DNA of 64,000 bases from Psococerastis gibbosa (GCA_963971405.1 OZ020487.1:16403344-16467343), one strand, 5' to 3'; shown: positions 47,746-61,941, numbered from the stretch's first letter. Translations and numbers: made by a program. The notes: generated by a model not told the origin, from the letters alone.

Positions 47746-49029
47746 TAACTGTGAAGTACAAAATTGAGGTAAACAATGAGCGACTAGAATAGTACCTTTC
47801 TTGGCTACCTATCTTGTCGCTCATTAGTTCGGCAATTGGCTTGGTTGCCAATGTTTATCATTTTTTTTACTTTATATTTGGTACTTAACAGTTAGACTAC
47901 TTTGCACTTTATCCTAGGTACCCTGAACGTACCCTGAGTAAAGTATCGGTTTGTAAAATGAAACTACAGTTTGAAGATTCTCATAGGAAACTGATCAGTC
48001 TCGTTTAGTGGAGGGCCTGTAATAGTAAAAATAATAACACAATAAAGAAGCACTTTAATAAGGCACTATATATCCGGGTATTGTCATCCGTCATTTTTAT
48101 TCCTACATATACCGCCTTATGGTATTGCATTGTAAAAATAGCAAAAGATTGAAAATAACTAAAATCACTTTTTACTATTTTTAATTAAGTACTTTCATTA
48201 CGGGTGACTCTTTTTTATGCTAAAAAATATTTTAAAATTGAAATGAAATGAAATGAAAATAATGAAATGAAAATACGACTTCATTGTAAACAAAACAAAA
48301 GGCGAACAATAAGACTATAAAGTCTTGTTTTCATGCTAACCTAAATTTGATGAATTTCTAAAAATAAAAATGTAAGTACACTCAATTGTTTGCGTATACA
48401 TCAAGCTTGATGATGGAATCAAAATGGCGGACATTACCTGTCTATAGAGAGCCCTAGTATCTAGAAAACCGACGAAAACAGTAAACAATTACAATGGTGG
48501 ATAAATAATTTAGCTTACGACAAAGCGCATTATTATCATTTTGCCTTCTAAGTATACAACAAGGGCATGGATAGAAAATTGTCCAGGTAGACGGCCATGG
48601 TACCATTTATACTCAATAGTAGAAAGCGTTAATGAAGCAGAGATTTCAAATGTTTTTAAAACATTGTTTGTGGCCTAGGTGTTTTGAAAAAATTAATTGA
48701 TTAATTCGTCGTGAAATAGCCGCGCAAAAATATAAAAATGGTCTTATGAAAAATTTATTAAAAAAATGCAAGGTCTCGTAGTAAATTTTCCAATTTTATT
48801 ACTCTAGAAAAACGCGATAAAATACATTATTTGATTTTATCAAATTGCCTTAAATCGGTCGGGTAAATAGTCTGATATTTTTAGAATGATTGTATTTTTT
48901 ACGAAATTTTCACAAGACCATTTTCATATCTTTGCGGCTGTGGAACGAGGAATTAATAAATAATAATAAAAATATACCGGGACATCCTCTGTTTACAAAA
49001 TATTTATTAGTGACGCTTTTGTTTTCATA

Positions 49030-49300
49030 AACACAGGCTTTCGTGACCGGAGAGACCATAATTTGATTTGATTGGACCATGAGAACTGAGTTGCTCCGGG
49101 CTGATGGGAACTTGAAGAAGAAATAACTGTTTCGTCAACAACTGCGGTAGACATCATACTCGTGCTGCTGATACTCCGCCAAAGTAAAATCTTCGTAGTC
49201 TACTTAGCCACTAACGATGTCTGCAGCAGTTGTGGACGAAACGTTTGGTTCGTGTTAACATTTCCTTTAAACACGGCCCATCAGCAATGCAATACAAAAA
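49030..49300. repeat. Foldback repeat related to 40673-41085
   Basis: Cores at 49129 (minus) and 49210 (plus) with GACGAAACGTTTGG; it ends in CACGGCCCATCAGC. It lies beside the LINE fragment at 49391. Confidence 0.58.
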
Positions 49301-49390
49301 TTAGAGTCCCTGACCAGCCAGAGCCGGATCGACCGTGTCAAACAAAAATAGACACCCGAGAGGGTTTTGTACGAAAAAAGGAGGAGGTAC

Positions 49391-49618
49391 TTAAATAGTC
49401 CAGCTCCTGGGGTCGTACTCATCCAAATTATATAGTGAGGCGTCAATAAGTCTGCTCTTAATGTATGTTCTGAAACAAGCTGGATCCAACTGACTTACTA
49501 AAAATGGTAGCTTATTGTAAAGCCGGTGTGCAAGTATCGGATAAGAATCCCTCGACTTGTTTAAGCAACACATAGGCATATCAAACCCTTTCGCCGACCG
49601 TGTATTATAGGAGTGCAC
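49391..49618 (-). mobile_element. Non-LTR retrotransposon C-terminal fragment
   Basis: Minus-strand open frame with HSYNTRSAKGFDMP, then YPILAHRLYNKLP, CFRTYIKSRLIDASLYNLDEY. This Y-NTR...RLYN-LP...F...L...FY/LY-x-x-x-E pattern ends the ORF2 of Jockey/CR1-type elements. No RT core is adjacent. Confidence 0.65.
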
Positions 49619-51504
49619 TGTACTCCTAAAACTACCTGTAACTGTAAACTAAACTGTAACCTAAAATCAGCCCAGATCAGCGTAGGTTCTGATTACAAAA
49701 TCTTACCTAATATTTTCAAATTATTATCAGATTTGAATCTACAAGCTACCTAGTAATGTTGTTAGTACTAAACTGCAAATTGTTTTGCTAAATATGAAGA
49801 ATCCTTATTTTAACGAAGTAGCTGCATAAACCCTATGATGCAATCTCAGGCAACTTACTTTTTAGTTTTGATAGTACCCATTGATGGGTTATAATAAACG
49901 GTATGCCAATGTATTATTGTTATTCCACAGACTGCTTTTGTTTTAAAGTACCTGATAATTTATGTATTGTCTTTTCCTTGATGCATTATCGTAAAAAGTT
50001 GCCCGTCTGGTCTTTATAAAGTTATATTTAAAACCTGAAGCCTCATTTACAGTCGGCACTACCGTGTTCCGTGGATATGATATTTATGTGTGAATGAAGA
50101 AATCAGTTGCATTTACTTCATATTTAACCGGGAACGAAATTTTAGTTCATGTAACTGTAAATGTGGCTTTGCAACGAATATTGAAGCCTACTTTGTATCT
50201 CATTTTTAAATATTGTTAATTATTACGTTGTTGCCCATGGCTCCAGTTGCTCAAGCTTCCTTTAGATGACCATTATTAAAATAATACAATATTTTCAGCA
50301 GCATAGGTTAGGTACGGTACTTAACAAGTTTTTTGCTCAGATAGGAAAATTATTAGAGGTATTGAAGTGGAAGTACTTAGCCCATCGATTAAGTCCCTCA
50401 TTTCATTACAATGGCGGATAGCTGCCAAATGTAAAACCAATTAAAAACCTCGTCTGAAGCCATAGTCAATACATATAAAAATGGTGAATGGGGTATGGAT
50501 GTATATGCCTTATAATGCCAATATGGTGCCCTTCGATTGGTTTGCAAACACTAGCGCCAGGAGTGATTCTAACAATATTTTTAGAAGTTTTTTTCGTTTC
50601 GAAATTAAATCTAATGCTAATTTATGGTTTGACTCGACATGTAAACCAGTCACTGGCTACTAGCCTACTTGATAAATACACAACAGTAACTAATTCACTC
50701 ACTTTCAGCAGATTTTCCCAATCTCCATGTGAATTTGCCTGTCAAATATTTAAATTTGTTATTGTAAAATATTTGTGATGCCTTATTGTGATGAATCTTA
50801 TAGTAAAGACGTAGGACCAAGTTTCAGTATTTTTAATACGCTATATAATTTCTCTGTATGAAGGAAAGTCTGGATTTCGCTGTAATTGGCTTTTCTCCCA
50901 GACCGCTGAACCAATCAATCAACAAACCAACCAAAAATGTGATTTTCCAAAACTACAGACAGTGGCTAGGCCTAAATGAATTGCTTAAGATTGGGTGATT
51001 CATATAAAATTTCCAAGGATTGGTTGGTAGCCTATACAAAATATATTGTGAACGCACTAGTAGAGGTGTCATTTATATTGCAAGCGCATCTCTTCTTCAA
51101 TAGGTTTAGAAAAGGAAGTATTTTTACGAAATGAATGTAGTCTTCGCTGGCCGAATTTCTCCATGTATATCGTATATGGCTGAGTCCCGTAGAGAGGGTG
51201 CTGTTTTCGTAGCTGTAATAATTGTATATTAGTTATAAAAGCTACATAAATCTATGTCTAGGGGCTTCTCTTAATTACCCGAATAGAAATACCTAATCTA
51301 AGTCTTATATCGTCTCCCGCGTATTATGATTCATAGGACCAGAGGAGGCTTCGTAAACTGAAGGTAGGTACTCAATAGTTAACACTTATGGCCGGCGTTT
51401 CATCCTGCTTCCTGCAAATACTCTTTATGGGGGGATGTGATGAATTTAGTAAGATAATTAGCCAGTGCGTTTTACATAGATAACATAAATACTGGTATGC
51501 TAAC

Positions 51505-51633
51505 CTCTTCTATTTCCAGCATACGTTCTTTCTCTTCCTTCGCTAATCTTAGCTTATACTCAACTTCATCACTAAGCTCTAAGTTATTTGCATTGCGGTC
51601 AATTTCTTCTTGAATTACTTGTCGTGGAACATC
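51505..51633 (-). CDS. Unidentified coiled-coil-like internal exon
   Basis: On the minus strand, TTTATTGCAG precedes an open stretch of exactly 43 codons that ends GAAGAG|GTTAGC. It is a phase 0-0 exon beginning DVPRQVIQEEIDRNANN and ending LRLAKEEKERMLEIEE. The Glu/Lys/Leu spacing suggests a coiled coil or long charged helix. Codon composition is unlike the AT-rich neutral DNA around it. I do not recognise the protein, and no partner exons were found nearby; it could belong to a gene whose other exons lie left or right across long introns. Confidence 0.5.
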
Positions 51634-51836
51634 CTGCAATAAACAATGGGATCAAAAATAGATATATCTTTATAGATTGAAAAGACTAACATATAAGTTA
51701 TGCGATACATTATGCAATGTAATTAATGAAAATAAATGATGTAAAGATATAAGGCTACCATACTGTAGTATGCAACTCTCTCACTGTGTTATCATTCAGT
51801 TGACCTGATTACTGTAGCCTAGATAGAGCGTACGGT

Positions 51837-52035
51837 ACCGGCCGCCATACCAAGTTGAATCCAGCGGACCAGAGCAGGTTCAAAGCTGCAGATAACTTGG
51901 TCGTGTGCACAGTGCCGGTAGGGAAACATTGTAGGACTTGTCCTGGTCACCTCCGAACTAATCGTGTGACTTCATTGCAGCTCTATGGACCCAAATATGA
52001 GGCCTAAGTCGTTATTAACCCGACGAACACTACTG
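51837..52035 (+). mobile_element. 5S-like SINE, 3'-altered copy
   Basis: Begins at GGCCGCCATACC and matches the family to about position 150, then diverges; it lacks the usual tail region. An 11-bp duplication GAGCGTACGGT (51826-51836 and 52036-52046) shows it was an independent insertion about 300 bp upstream of the NDUFA13 start codon. Confidence 0.8.
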
Positions 52036-52356
52036 GAGCGTACGGTGCATAAATGTACTTCAAAACAATATGCAGTTTATACCTACATTGCATAATTGTT
52101 TAAGATGATTTTGATACATTGAATAGATTCAGGTTCAAAATATAAAACTTCAAGAAATTACGAAATAGCAAAGTTTTAACTTGGTGTAATTTGGTCTAAT
52201 AATAAAAATTAAACAATTATTTAAAGTTGAGTAACCAAGGTAACGCGCCAAATCTCTTGGACGTGGCATTAGATAGCTGTCCATGGTCTTCCGCCACGGC
52301 ACAAATTTGGGAGTCTACTGCTGTCTTTTTATTATTTTGATGTTTTTCTAAAAGAA

Positions 52357-52486
52357 ATGTTTAAAATGCAACCAACTACTGTTCTTAAAAGGCAAATGAG
52401 TACGGTGAAAAGGCAAGATTTACCACCAAAAGGAGGATATGCTCCAATTGCTTTTAAGAGGATACCAGCTAAAACCTTTTTTAATG
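52357..52486 (+). CDS. NDUFA13: NADH dehydrogenase 1 alpha subcomplex subunit 13 (GRIM-19), exon 1
   Basis: First exon of a small accessory subunit of mitochondrial complex I, embedded in the inner membrane; in vertebrates it is also known as the cell-death regulator GRIM-19. The family signature KRQDLPPKGGYAPI followed by a basic FKRIPAK segment is present. The exon gives 43 codons plus one base and ends at TGGTGAGT. ATG 52357 is the first in frame; a second Met three residues later is possible. The N-terminal leader MFKMQPTTVLKRQMSTVKR is longer than I would expect for the family. Intron 1 (1.2 kb) contains a decayed Tc1 transposon. Confidence 0.93.
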
Positions 52487-52524
52487 GTGAGTTTTGGGCA
52501 TACTTGCATAGTAGTTATCATTTA

Positions 52525-53335
52525 CAGTCAGTGTTAAAAGTATTCGTACACTTGTACATTTTTTCGAAAACCTGTCTTATTTTACTTAAAATAATAGCAG
52601 CGTCCAGCTAAAAAATTCCAGTGTACTCTTCAAGTACCTACCTGTGAGGTTTACATTTGAAAAATGAATAAGTCAAATCCTTTCTTTAACAAAAAAAATA
52701 TAATAAAACAAAAGTGTAATTTGCTACACGGACAAAGTATTCGTACACTCGCCAACTTTCTAGGAGGGGGAGGGGACTTTGTTTTTCAACAGACAATGAC
52801 CCTAAACATACAGCATATAACACGAAGTTGTGGTTGCTGTATAACGTGCGCCGACAATTTGCCACACCTCCCCAGAGTCCGGACATGAATCCCATCGAAA
52901 ACTTGTGGTCCTATCTAGAAAGCCGCCTGAGGGAAAGGACATTAAGCAACAGAAACCAGCTGAAAATCATCTTACAGGAAGAATGGGAGAAAATACCAGT
53001 GTCTCTGTGCCAAACCTTGACGAGTTCGATGGGCAGGCGTCTTCAGGCCGTAATATAACAAAAAGGATACCCCACGAAGTACTAGACGCATGCCGCATAT
53101 ACTTTTTTCAGCTGTGCGAATACTTTTTCCGTGTTGCAAATCGCACTTTCGTTTTATTATAATTTTTTTGTTAAAGAAAGGGTTTAATTTAAGCATTTTT
53201 CAAATGTGGACCTCACAGGGATTGACTTGAAGAGTAAACTGGATTTTTTTAGCTGGACGCTGCTATTATTTTAAGTAAAATAAGACAGGTTTTCGAAAAA
53301 ATGTACAAGTGTACGAATACTTTTAACACTGACTG
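52525..53335. mobile_element. Tc1-like transposon remnant in NDUFA13 intron 1
   Basis: 811 bp between TA dinucleotides, with inverted repeats of about 200 bp starting CAGTCAGTGTTAAAAGTATT. The interior keeps only the C-terminal part of a Tc1 transposase: DNDPKHTA (second catalytic Asp) and PPQSPDMNPIENLW (the Glu of DD34E), in two frames. The DNA-binding domain and first Asp are deleted, so it is non-autonomous. Confidence 0.88.
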
Positions 53336-53696
53336 TAGTTATTTTTGTTATGTACTGAATTGTAGAATGCATTCACGGGTAAAACGATAGAATGTTGGCT
53401 TGATGTAAGTTGACGTCTTAAGTTGCGCTAATGTAGCCTAAAATCCTCTGGCTCTGGCCGATGAAGTGTAGGGAGATTTCATGCAAGCGTAGACCCCGCT
53501 TCACGGGGCGGTGGTTGTTTTTCCCTTTTTAATGATGTCATATTGCAGAACACATTCGGCTATGTATGGAATTACAAATATAAAAAACGTTTCGTCAATA
53601 ACGGCTGTCGATATCTGTAGTGGGACTACACGTAGACTTCAAAAATAGAATCTCACAATAATTTACCTATTTTAATGTATTGTTCTTTGTTTATAG

Positions 53697-53847
53697 GTTT
53701 TTCATTAATAGGTATTTATCTTGGTGTCACTGCTGTGTCTCTTGGACTGTATGCATGCACCTATTATGTTCGGAACAAGGAAGAAATCGAGATGCGAAGC
53801 TCGCGATTTGCACTTCTGCCTCTGCTAATAGCTGAGAAAGACCGAGC
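53697..53847 (+). CDS. NDUFA13: NDUFA13 exon 2 (transmembrane helix)
   Basis: Starts after TTTATAG and ends before GTAAGTTA, with phases matching both neighbours. It encodes the single membrane-spanning helix of the subunit (about residues 45-67, rich in Ile, Leu, Gly and Val) followed by a charged segment with NKEEIEMRSSRFALLPLL. The motif R-x-ALLPLL-x-AE-x-DR is a hallmark of the family, and here it reads RFALLPLLIAEKDRA. No frameshift or stop is present, so the gene appears intact. Confidence 0.93.
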
Positions 53848-54113
53848 GTAAGTTATGCATTTAATTTCTTTTAGTGAAGAGTTGACAGGCCCTACCATAC
53901 ATACAGTACATGAACTTTTTCCAAATTTTTAAGGACTAAGGTTGTCAAAGAAATACATATTTCTTTGCCCAAGCTCAGCATATAGATCCCCAGCACTAAT
54001 TTAGATTTTGTTGGTTGCTTCATAAATATTTTTACGTCAGCACAGAATTTGCATTTAGGCCACCACTGCCGCTTTACTGTAAAATGAAGAAACCATTTAC
54101 TTACTTTATTCAG

Positions 54114-54321
54114 GTTTCTCTCGGCTCTGCGAAAGAACCGCGATTCGGAGAATGATCTGATGAAAAATGTTGAAGGCTGGGAAACCGGAACCTTGTATGG
54201 AGAACGCATCTACAAAACTATTCCCGAAGACTCAATTTGGGAGCCCACTGATAGTGAATACTATGCCCATGCCACGAAATCGTCTTGGTTTAAGCGTTAC
54301 TATGCTCACCACATGTCTTAA
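54114..54321 (+). CDS. NDUFA13: NDUFA13 exon 3 (C terminus)
   Basis: Follows TATTCAG; its first G completes an Ala codon. It encodes FLSALRKNRDSENDLMKNV, then the conserved GWETGTLYGERIYKT block and a C terminus ending WFKRYYAHHMS before TAA at 54319-54321. The pattern of a charged helix followed by V-x-GW-x-G matches the family. Total predicted length is 162 residues. About 100 bp downstream the sequence becomes AT-rich, and no clear polyadenylation signal was chosen. The gene lies between the KLF gene and the convergent Csk gene. Confidence 0.93.
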
Positions 54322-54679
54322 AGGTATTCGTTGCCAGTCAGGAGTATAGCATCTAATTTAGTTTTTCCATTTGTTTTCATATTTATTAAACCTTACATCT
54401 CTTACATAGGTTTAATAATAACTAACTTAATATGAATTTAGAAAAATTTAACATAAAACCCTTGGGGCCCTGGATCCAAAATACCCTCGAACAGAATGAG
54501 GGTTTAGTTCCGTTTGGGGTTAGGTTGTAACAGAATTTCAATAATGCCACAGCCCAAATTTTGCACAATTTCAAGGTTGAGGCAATATTAAAATTCGGGT
54601 CATAAGTTAGGTTGATGGTTGATACATATTCCTGTAAAACCCTGTGGCTGAACTTGAGTATTTTAATTTTTAAAAAAAG

Positions 54680-54815
54680 GTTAAACGCATAAAAACAATT
54701 ACATGAATGTATCCGATTCAGCCGTCCCACTGCTGAGTAACTTAATGCTTGTGTTGAGTTACGACACGTCTCCGATTGCATAAGTACAGGCACGCTACTA
54801 CCTTGCCACCGATGC
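54680..54815 (+). repeat. Short interspersed repeat (same family as 9110)
   Basis: Plus-strand copy about 360 bp downstream of the NDUFA13 stop. Confidence 0.55.
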
Positions 54816-55995
54816 CGATACCAGACGTTTCGTTGTGCTTAGTGGACGATACTGCGGCGACTACAAACAGAATACTTCGGAGGTTCGGTAGCAAGTTAAG
54901 TGCGGTGACAAGTGGACATAGATTTATACATGGGGGCTGGGTAGGCTTCGAGCCAAGCTCTGTCTCTTACTGGCTGGCTTCTAAGTTAAGATATGGGGGT
55001 CTACTGTAGTCTAGGGCAGCACCGGGTATCATACCTTCAACTTTATACCCTTCTTTTTGTTGCAATTTCCCGGATGTTTGTACATATCAATTGGCTCTCT
55101 GCACCAATGAGGGGAAGTACGGGGTTAATGTAGCTAGTACTGTTTCTCGTTGAAACTTCTCGCTACTGCAGATTTATCAGGTTGGTAGTTAACATCAACT
55201 CAGTTGTCGCAGCCATAGACGTAGTAAAACTATAGACTCATCGTAAACATTCGGGTTGAAGCCGCTCGACTTCGGCTATTTCCGTAGTATAGGAGCAGAT
55301 TTTTGCCATTTGATACCGTGGTAACATTTTATTATTTAAAGATTATTTAGAACGGGAAATCATGCCACGTAACCAACAATATCTTCTTGCAGAACTTGCA
55401 ATACTTTTAATTTATATTTTAAACAATATTTTAAGCAAAGTTTTCCCTACTTTTAGATAATAAATTTGCTGAGTTGATGTTCTAGTATTCTCATACTTGC
55501 TACCGATCCTCCTATTCTCTTTGCATGCAACTGAAGGTGTCTTGACAAAACGTCTAGTGTCAATACTTGCTTTCAACCATTATCCCGGATAAACTTAATC
55601 GATTGACTCACATAAATAAAATGTCGAAATTTAAAATTTCCTATCTTCTTTAATAACATAACGAATTATGCAAGACACAACATAGATAATGAGAAATATG
55701 GTTTTACATAAATGAAAATAGCAAATACTGTTATTGCTAGATGTTCTTAAAGTGGGACAGAGTTCTTAAATTTAAAAGAATAGAACAATCTATTAAATTA
55801 CCATCCCAGATACTTTAGCTCGCATTACTATTAGGGGTATGATTACAAAAAAAATTTGATACTGGTACTGAATTGACATAGAATAAAGCGAAATTAGGCT
55901 CCTACACAGTGGAACATATTTAAATTGACAGTCAAAGTACACTCAACCAAAGGGCACTCTATTAATTTTCACGCACACCTTCCCAATACGGTTAA

Positions 55996-56137
55996 GGCGC
56001 TTATTCCATCTACGTCAACAGTCAATAGTAAATGTGGTATTGACGTGGTAGCAGACATTAAAGACAGTCTAAAAATGTCTGCTACCACGTCAATACCACA
56101 TTTACTATTGACTATTGACGTAGGTGGGATATGCGCC
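55996..56137. mobile_element. Short palindromic MITE with TAA duplication
   Basis: 142-bp hairpin with GGCGCTTATTCCATCTACG ends and the central TGACGTGGTAGCAGACATT; TAA on both sides. Confidence 0.82.
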
Positions 56138-56661
56138 TAAGGGTAGACCACATCTGGCGGGAGAGATTCATTTCAGCCACTTTCACGCTTGAATCAATCA
56201 TTACATTGTATTGTTCATTGATCAATATATACATATTCTGAATTGGTAATTTAATGTATGATTTAAGTGATATAAGCCGAACAGAAGAGTGACTGAAAAT
56301 ACACGGGACAGCAATCGGATAGTAAATCAGAAGACGGATGCCTGATACAAATCGAATTACAAGTATATGACTTAAATAATGAACTGAACTTACATTTCAT
56401 ACAGCAATATAACAAAATTACCCATCATCTTATGAACACAACCTTACTCCGTCTTAGACATATACGTACAGTACGCGTACTGTACCAATTGAGCACGGAA
56501 AAGGGTCTTATAATTCTTATAATGTACCTATAGTCATGGTATAGAAATTCGGATATGAACTAATGATTGAATGAAATTGTTTGAATTATTTGCAGGTCTT
56601 CTAAAAGCAACACAATTCAGCTAAGATTCAAGATAATTTCTTTGTGCATGTATTATGTTTA

Positions 56662-56779
56662 GGCGGGGATTTCACCGACGTCAATAGTGATTATTGACGT
56701 GGTAGTAGGCATTAAAGACAGTCTAAAAATGTCTGCTACCACGTCAATAATTACTATTGAAGTCGGTGGAATAAGCGCC
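56662..56779. mobile_element. Short palindromic MITE with TTA duplication
   Basis: 118-bp hairpin, GGCGGGGATTTCACCGACG ends, direct TTA on each side (56659-56661 and 56780-56782). Confidence 0.84.
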
Positions 56780-59203
56780 TTAGCGGTAATGGAGGAAAAG
56801 ATACATCGAGCCAATAGTAAAACGTTTTTGAAATCTTAATTTCATCTAACAATACGAAGTTAAAATCGAAGTGGTTCATGTAACAAAGAATAGGAATTTG
56901 TCTTACCAGCGGTGTATAATTTCAAGCTATCATTAGAGCGGAATGAAGGTTCATTGTGATAGCTGAAATAATTTTCAATAAGCTGCCTATTTCCTATTGC
57001 TGTGATAAAATATTATTTTAACGCCTAACCACGTTTATTTTGTCTTAGACAAATAAGGGATAGCACCCACTCTTTAACATAGCTTCGACCTTAATAAAAG
57101 AAACCTACGACACTATCAATGTTAATATGGAAACACCTGTAAAGTGTACACTGGCACTGACCCTTCCGATTTCGCCGTACCATGTAATTTTTCCCACTCG
57201 TAGCCTTGCAGCAGAATCAGAACGTATCGCATTTTATTTATTGTTGTATTCCTTCAAAAAATGATTATTTCCATAAAAACAAGAAACAAGTGCATATGCG
57301 AATAAATAACGCATCCTGACGTCATACGATACCGTATCACATTATTTTTTAAGGCGTGGGATCCTTACGGACATTTGCACTGTTAGGTGAGGGTTTGTGA
57401 GTGTGATAAGTGTTGTTGGAGGTGGTTTAGTAAACTCCTTTCATAATCTATAATTAAATAGGTAATAATGCTCTTTTATGGCATTGTACAATATTTTGTA
57501 GTTCATAGATGATGAAATACGATTGGAGACTGGAGACATTCCATTCAATCATCAATCAGTATAGGGCGAAAAGGAAATATTTACAAGTATTCTTGATACT
57601 GATTGGTTAAACGCAAAGCCCAGGGTAGACCACCTCAACATATCAAATAATGGAGCTCTTTCGTATAAGAAAATGCTTGTGCCCAACCAATCAAAACATT
57701 GGGATTTGACGTCATTTCTCCATGGAATTCTATACGAAAGAGCTTTATTAAAAATGATTAATTTTAACAAACTCTTGCAATTTATTACTGTGTTGTGAGC
57801 AAAATACTTAGAAAGCAATGAGTGTAGTTGAGTTAAAAAATTGGACGGCAGACACCATTTTGATTAACTGCTAGTCTCAATCAAAGAACGTCCTAGCTAA
57901 TTATAACCTAAAGTCACAGGTAAGCATCTGGAAGAGCTTCAAATTTGGCATGAACACATCCTTTCAAAATCCCATCTCCATCAGCCTAAGAATAGATCAT
58001 AACCTACATCATTGTATGAATCATATAACCAAAAAAAAATCAATGCACATGATTTGAATTAATGTTTTTTAACTGGAAGGACGGGCAGTGCGGACAAATA
58101 ATAAACAGCACTGCATGCTATTATTTATTCCTAACGAAAAATAATTCGTAGGAATAAACGTCAAATTAGATTTTTTTAATATTCAATGACGTTGTTGAGT
58201 GTCATAAATGAATAATCGTGTTACCAAATATTGATATTGTAGATCTGTTATGCTTAGACTAATGCACAGTATTATAATCTTCCAACAACACAAATATATT
58301 GCTCAGGGTGCTCTCATGCAGCCAGAGTTTAAAAATAAACGAAACTAAAAATATTTATCGCTTTTAAATTAAACAACTTTATAACATCACTGGTTTTTAT
58401 AGTATAGGTTCTCCTACTATTGTTACATTATTATATCTAGTAATTATCTTTTTCTTATCTACAGGATTTAGTTGAGTTGCTGTGACATAAGCTCGGGCCT
58501 GAACCCCTTATGGGCTGTTGTGCAGAAATTTTTATTTTTATTTATTAATTTAACTACCATGCTAATGCATTTAAGTAATTAATATGCAATGCAAAAACGT
58601 TTTCCTGAATTTAATATAAAGCGCAGCGCGGGGAACTTTAATAGTTCATTATTGACTCTCAGAAAGCGCCTCAGTATGTTTTGTTAAAAGTATTGTGCCC
58701 ATTAAACGTTAATGATCAATTCTACCAAAACATCCCGTTTGCCTTCTATAAAGGCTGAGTTGTAGCATTCAGCCATCCGTATCAACCACACAGTAAATCA
58801 ACAGGAAAATAACTTTATCGGTAGCTGCACAATTCTCCCGTATTTCCCCAAATAGGTACTGGTACATAATCACATCAACTCAACTTAAAAATTTAAGTTA
58901 CCGAAGACAACACCGAACACACAATTTTGTTAAGGGGAACATGGTTAAGTTAATGTTGTAGCACCCAAGAAAAACTGACCTGCTTCCAATGCAGGCAGTC
59001 ATGTATCGCACGTCACATACATTTTACATATACTTTTACTTTTCAGTTCATTCATAAAGCTTCCATCACACAGTCAGACTTTTTAGATGTCCTAACTTAC
59101 TTTTGATCTCTTTGAACGTTGGCCTCTTTTCTGTTTGTAAATCCCATGCCTGCAAGAAATACTTAAATCAATTTACCGATAAAAAATTGCAATTGTTATT
59201 ATT

Positions 59204-59661
59204 GCTTTCCACGTATGCGTATACGTTCGTAAAAAGAAAGCTTTGTATAAGTCGAAATGATCGATTTCGAGATTCCAACGGATTTACACGTTTTGGGTCT
59301 CAGGCACCACAAAAAGTGGTTTTTACGAAATGTTTGTCTGTCGGCCTGTAACTGGATTTGGCGTCAAACTACTTGATATAATTTGATGATATATGTCATG
59401 TATGTATTTTTAAGATATTATGGATAATCCTAGACCAATGCACTGCACACCATACCATTATTTTTGTGTAGTATTACATTATTCTTGGCCTGCCATTCTA
59501 TACTACAAAATTGTCCCATCAATAAATCAAGCGCTTTAGTGTAGGAAAAATCTAATAGGCTGCCGATATTTAACCCCGGTACACTTATTTTACATAGAAC
59601 TATTTACGGCTCTTATACTAATTGATAAATAGGAAAGCATGTACGAGTTCACTCGTACCGG
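59204..59661 (+). mobile_element. DINE-1/HINE-like element, diverged short copy
   Basis: 458 bp, diverged and internally deleted. Its 3' hairpin is a perfect GTACGAGT-TC-ACTCGTAC, compared with GTTCGAGT/ACTCGGAC in the others, so pairing is kept despite base changes. Confidence 0.6.
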
Positions 59662-60015
59662 TTTTTTAACTGGAGGTCTTGCGTTTGACATAACTACAAT
59701 AGTATGTCTCACTATACGATCGCTGTTTGTTCTTCCCACGTTTAACTAATGTAACAGGAAACAAGCAGACGAAATTTGGCATAAGAACTTCAATAAACTT
59801 ATTTTAATATTCACGAAACCTTAAGGAAAGATATCACGGACCAATTTACTAAGAGGTTCAAAGTGCCAGCCTGTAAAAGATTCGTGTTCCAATAGTACGC
59901 AACACCAAGAAAAATGTTTCAATTTATCAGTAATCTAGGAACACTAGTTGGAGTTAAGGCAGAGAAAAGCAGGAAAAAAAGGAAACACGACACTTATATG
60001 TAGATTGTACCTTCA

Positions 60016-60357
<342 letters not shown>

Positions 60358-60661
60358 TCACATCCATAATAAATTAAGAATGATTTCCCTCTAATTACTA
60401 ATGGAATTTCATTTATTTTATAATTAAAAAAATATAACTCAAGGTTATATTGGTAACAGTTTATGGAAGTTTACTCTGAAGTGCCATTCTCATTTCTGTT
60501 ATAGGCATGTAGAGCAGATTTTGCTTGGATTAAGAAAGTAAATAAAAAGGGAATATCAAAAACTTACCCTAAAGCCAAGAAAAAATACTTAAAACTAGGT
60601 ACCGTAAGTTGGGAAGCATAGTCAGTCACTGCTGCGTACACTTCCCCCCAAAAAGTGGTCA

Positions 60662-60925
<264 letters not shown>

Positions 60926-61178
60926 TCATTGTCCATTAACCACAAGGTAACCACCTATGACTCGAGGTATTCCATGACATGTCCGACGAACACGCTAGAT
61001 AGTAGGTCAGGGTTTACTACAAATATCAGTTGTGACAAAGTTTTTAACGTTTATTTGGGTGTCAATAACTCTAGTTTACATAGCGAGTTGTATTAGAACA
61101 CTTCTTTATTGTTCGATCATTATTAGTATTATATTTTGTGAATAGGGACTAGACGTTCTAGCTTAAAAAAGATACTTA

Positions 61179-61361
<183 letters not shown>

Positions 61362-61941
61362 TTACCATCGGTAACCATAAACTAAGGATTGGCGATAGCG
61401 GGCAAACGCAGGGGAGAATGCCAAAGGAAACGTTTCCAGAATGTAGGGTTCCAACATAAAAAAAGAAAATAACGGCAAATGAACAATTCAACAAGTAGAG
61501 CTAACAGAATACAGGCGCAGTAAGTTCTCCCACGTAATCTAAATAGTTTGATTTTGACTATATTGGGCCTATGGCGAGAACCACCCGCGTCGAGTCGGAA
61601 ACGACTTTATGCCACTTTACTGCATGCGCCGCGGATGGGCATCCAACTAGCCTGGTTTTCACCTTAATTACACAGTCATACAACGTTTATTTTACAATGA
61701 CGACTAACTGATATACTATTGATGATGTACACCTTACTAAATAATTAGAAAACACATAGTCGAGGATTCCCCAAGTTCTTTTACTACTCAAAATCGTGTG
61801 TCAGACGAAGCTTATAATACAGAAGTCATCTCTAAATCTCTGAAACCACCTTGTTTGTTTATATTTCATCCTCCTTTCGCGAGGTTTATCCGATGCTTAT
61901 AAACAAGCCGTAACATAATTCACATTAGTTTTGTTACTTAC

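Larger units (their letters stand above)
45227..51504. other. KLF-NDUFA13 intergenic region
   Basis: Outside the MITEs at 46648 and 47318, the foldback repeat at 49030 and the LINE tail at 49391, the stretches 45227-46647, 47746-49029 and 49619-51504 are AT-rich with a T-tract at 46412, a (GAAAT)n stretch near 48240 and no supported gene. Confidence 0.6.
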
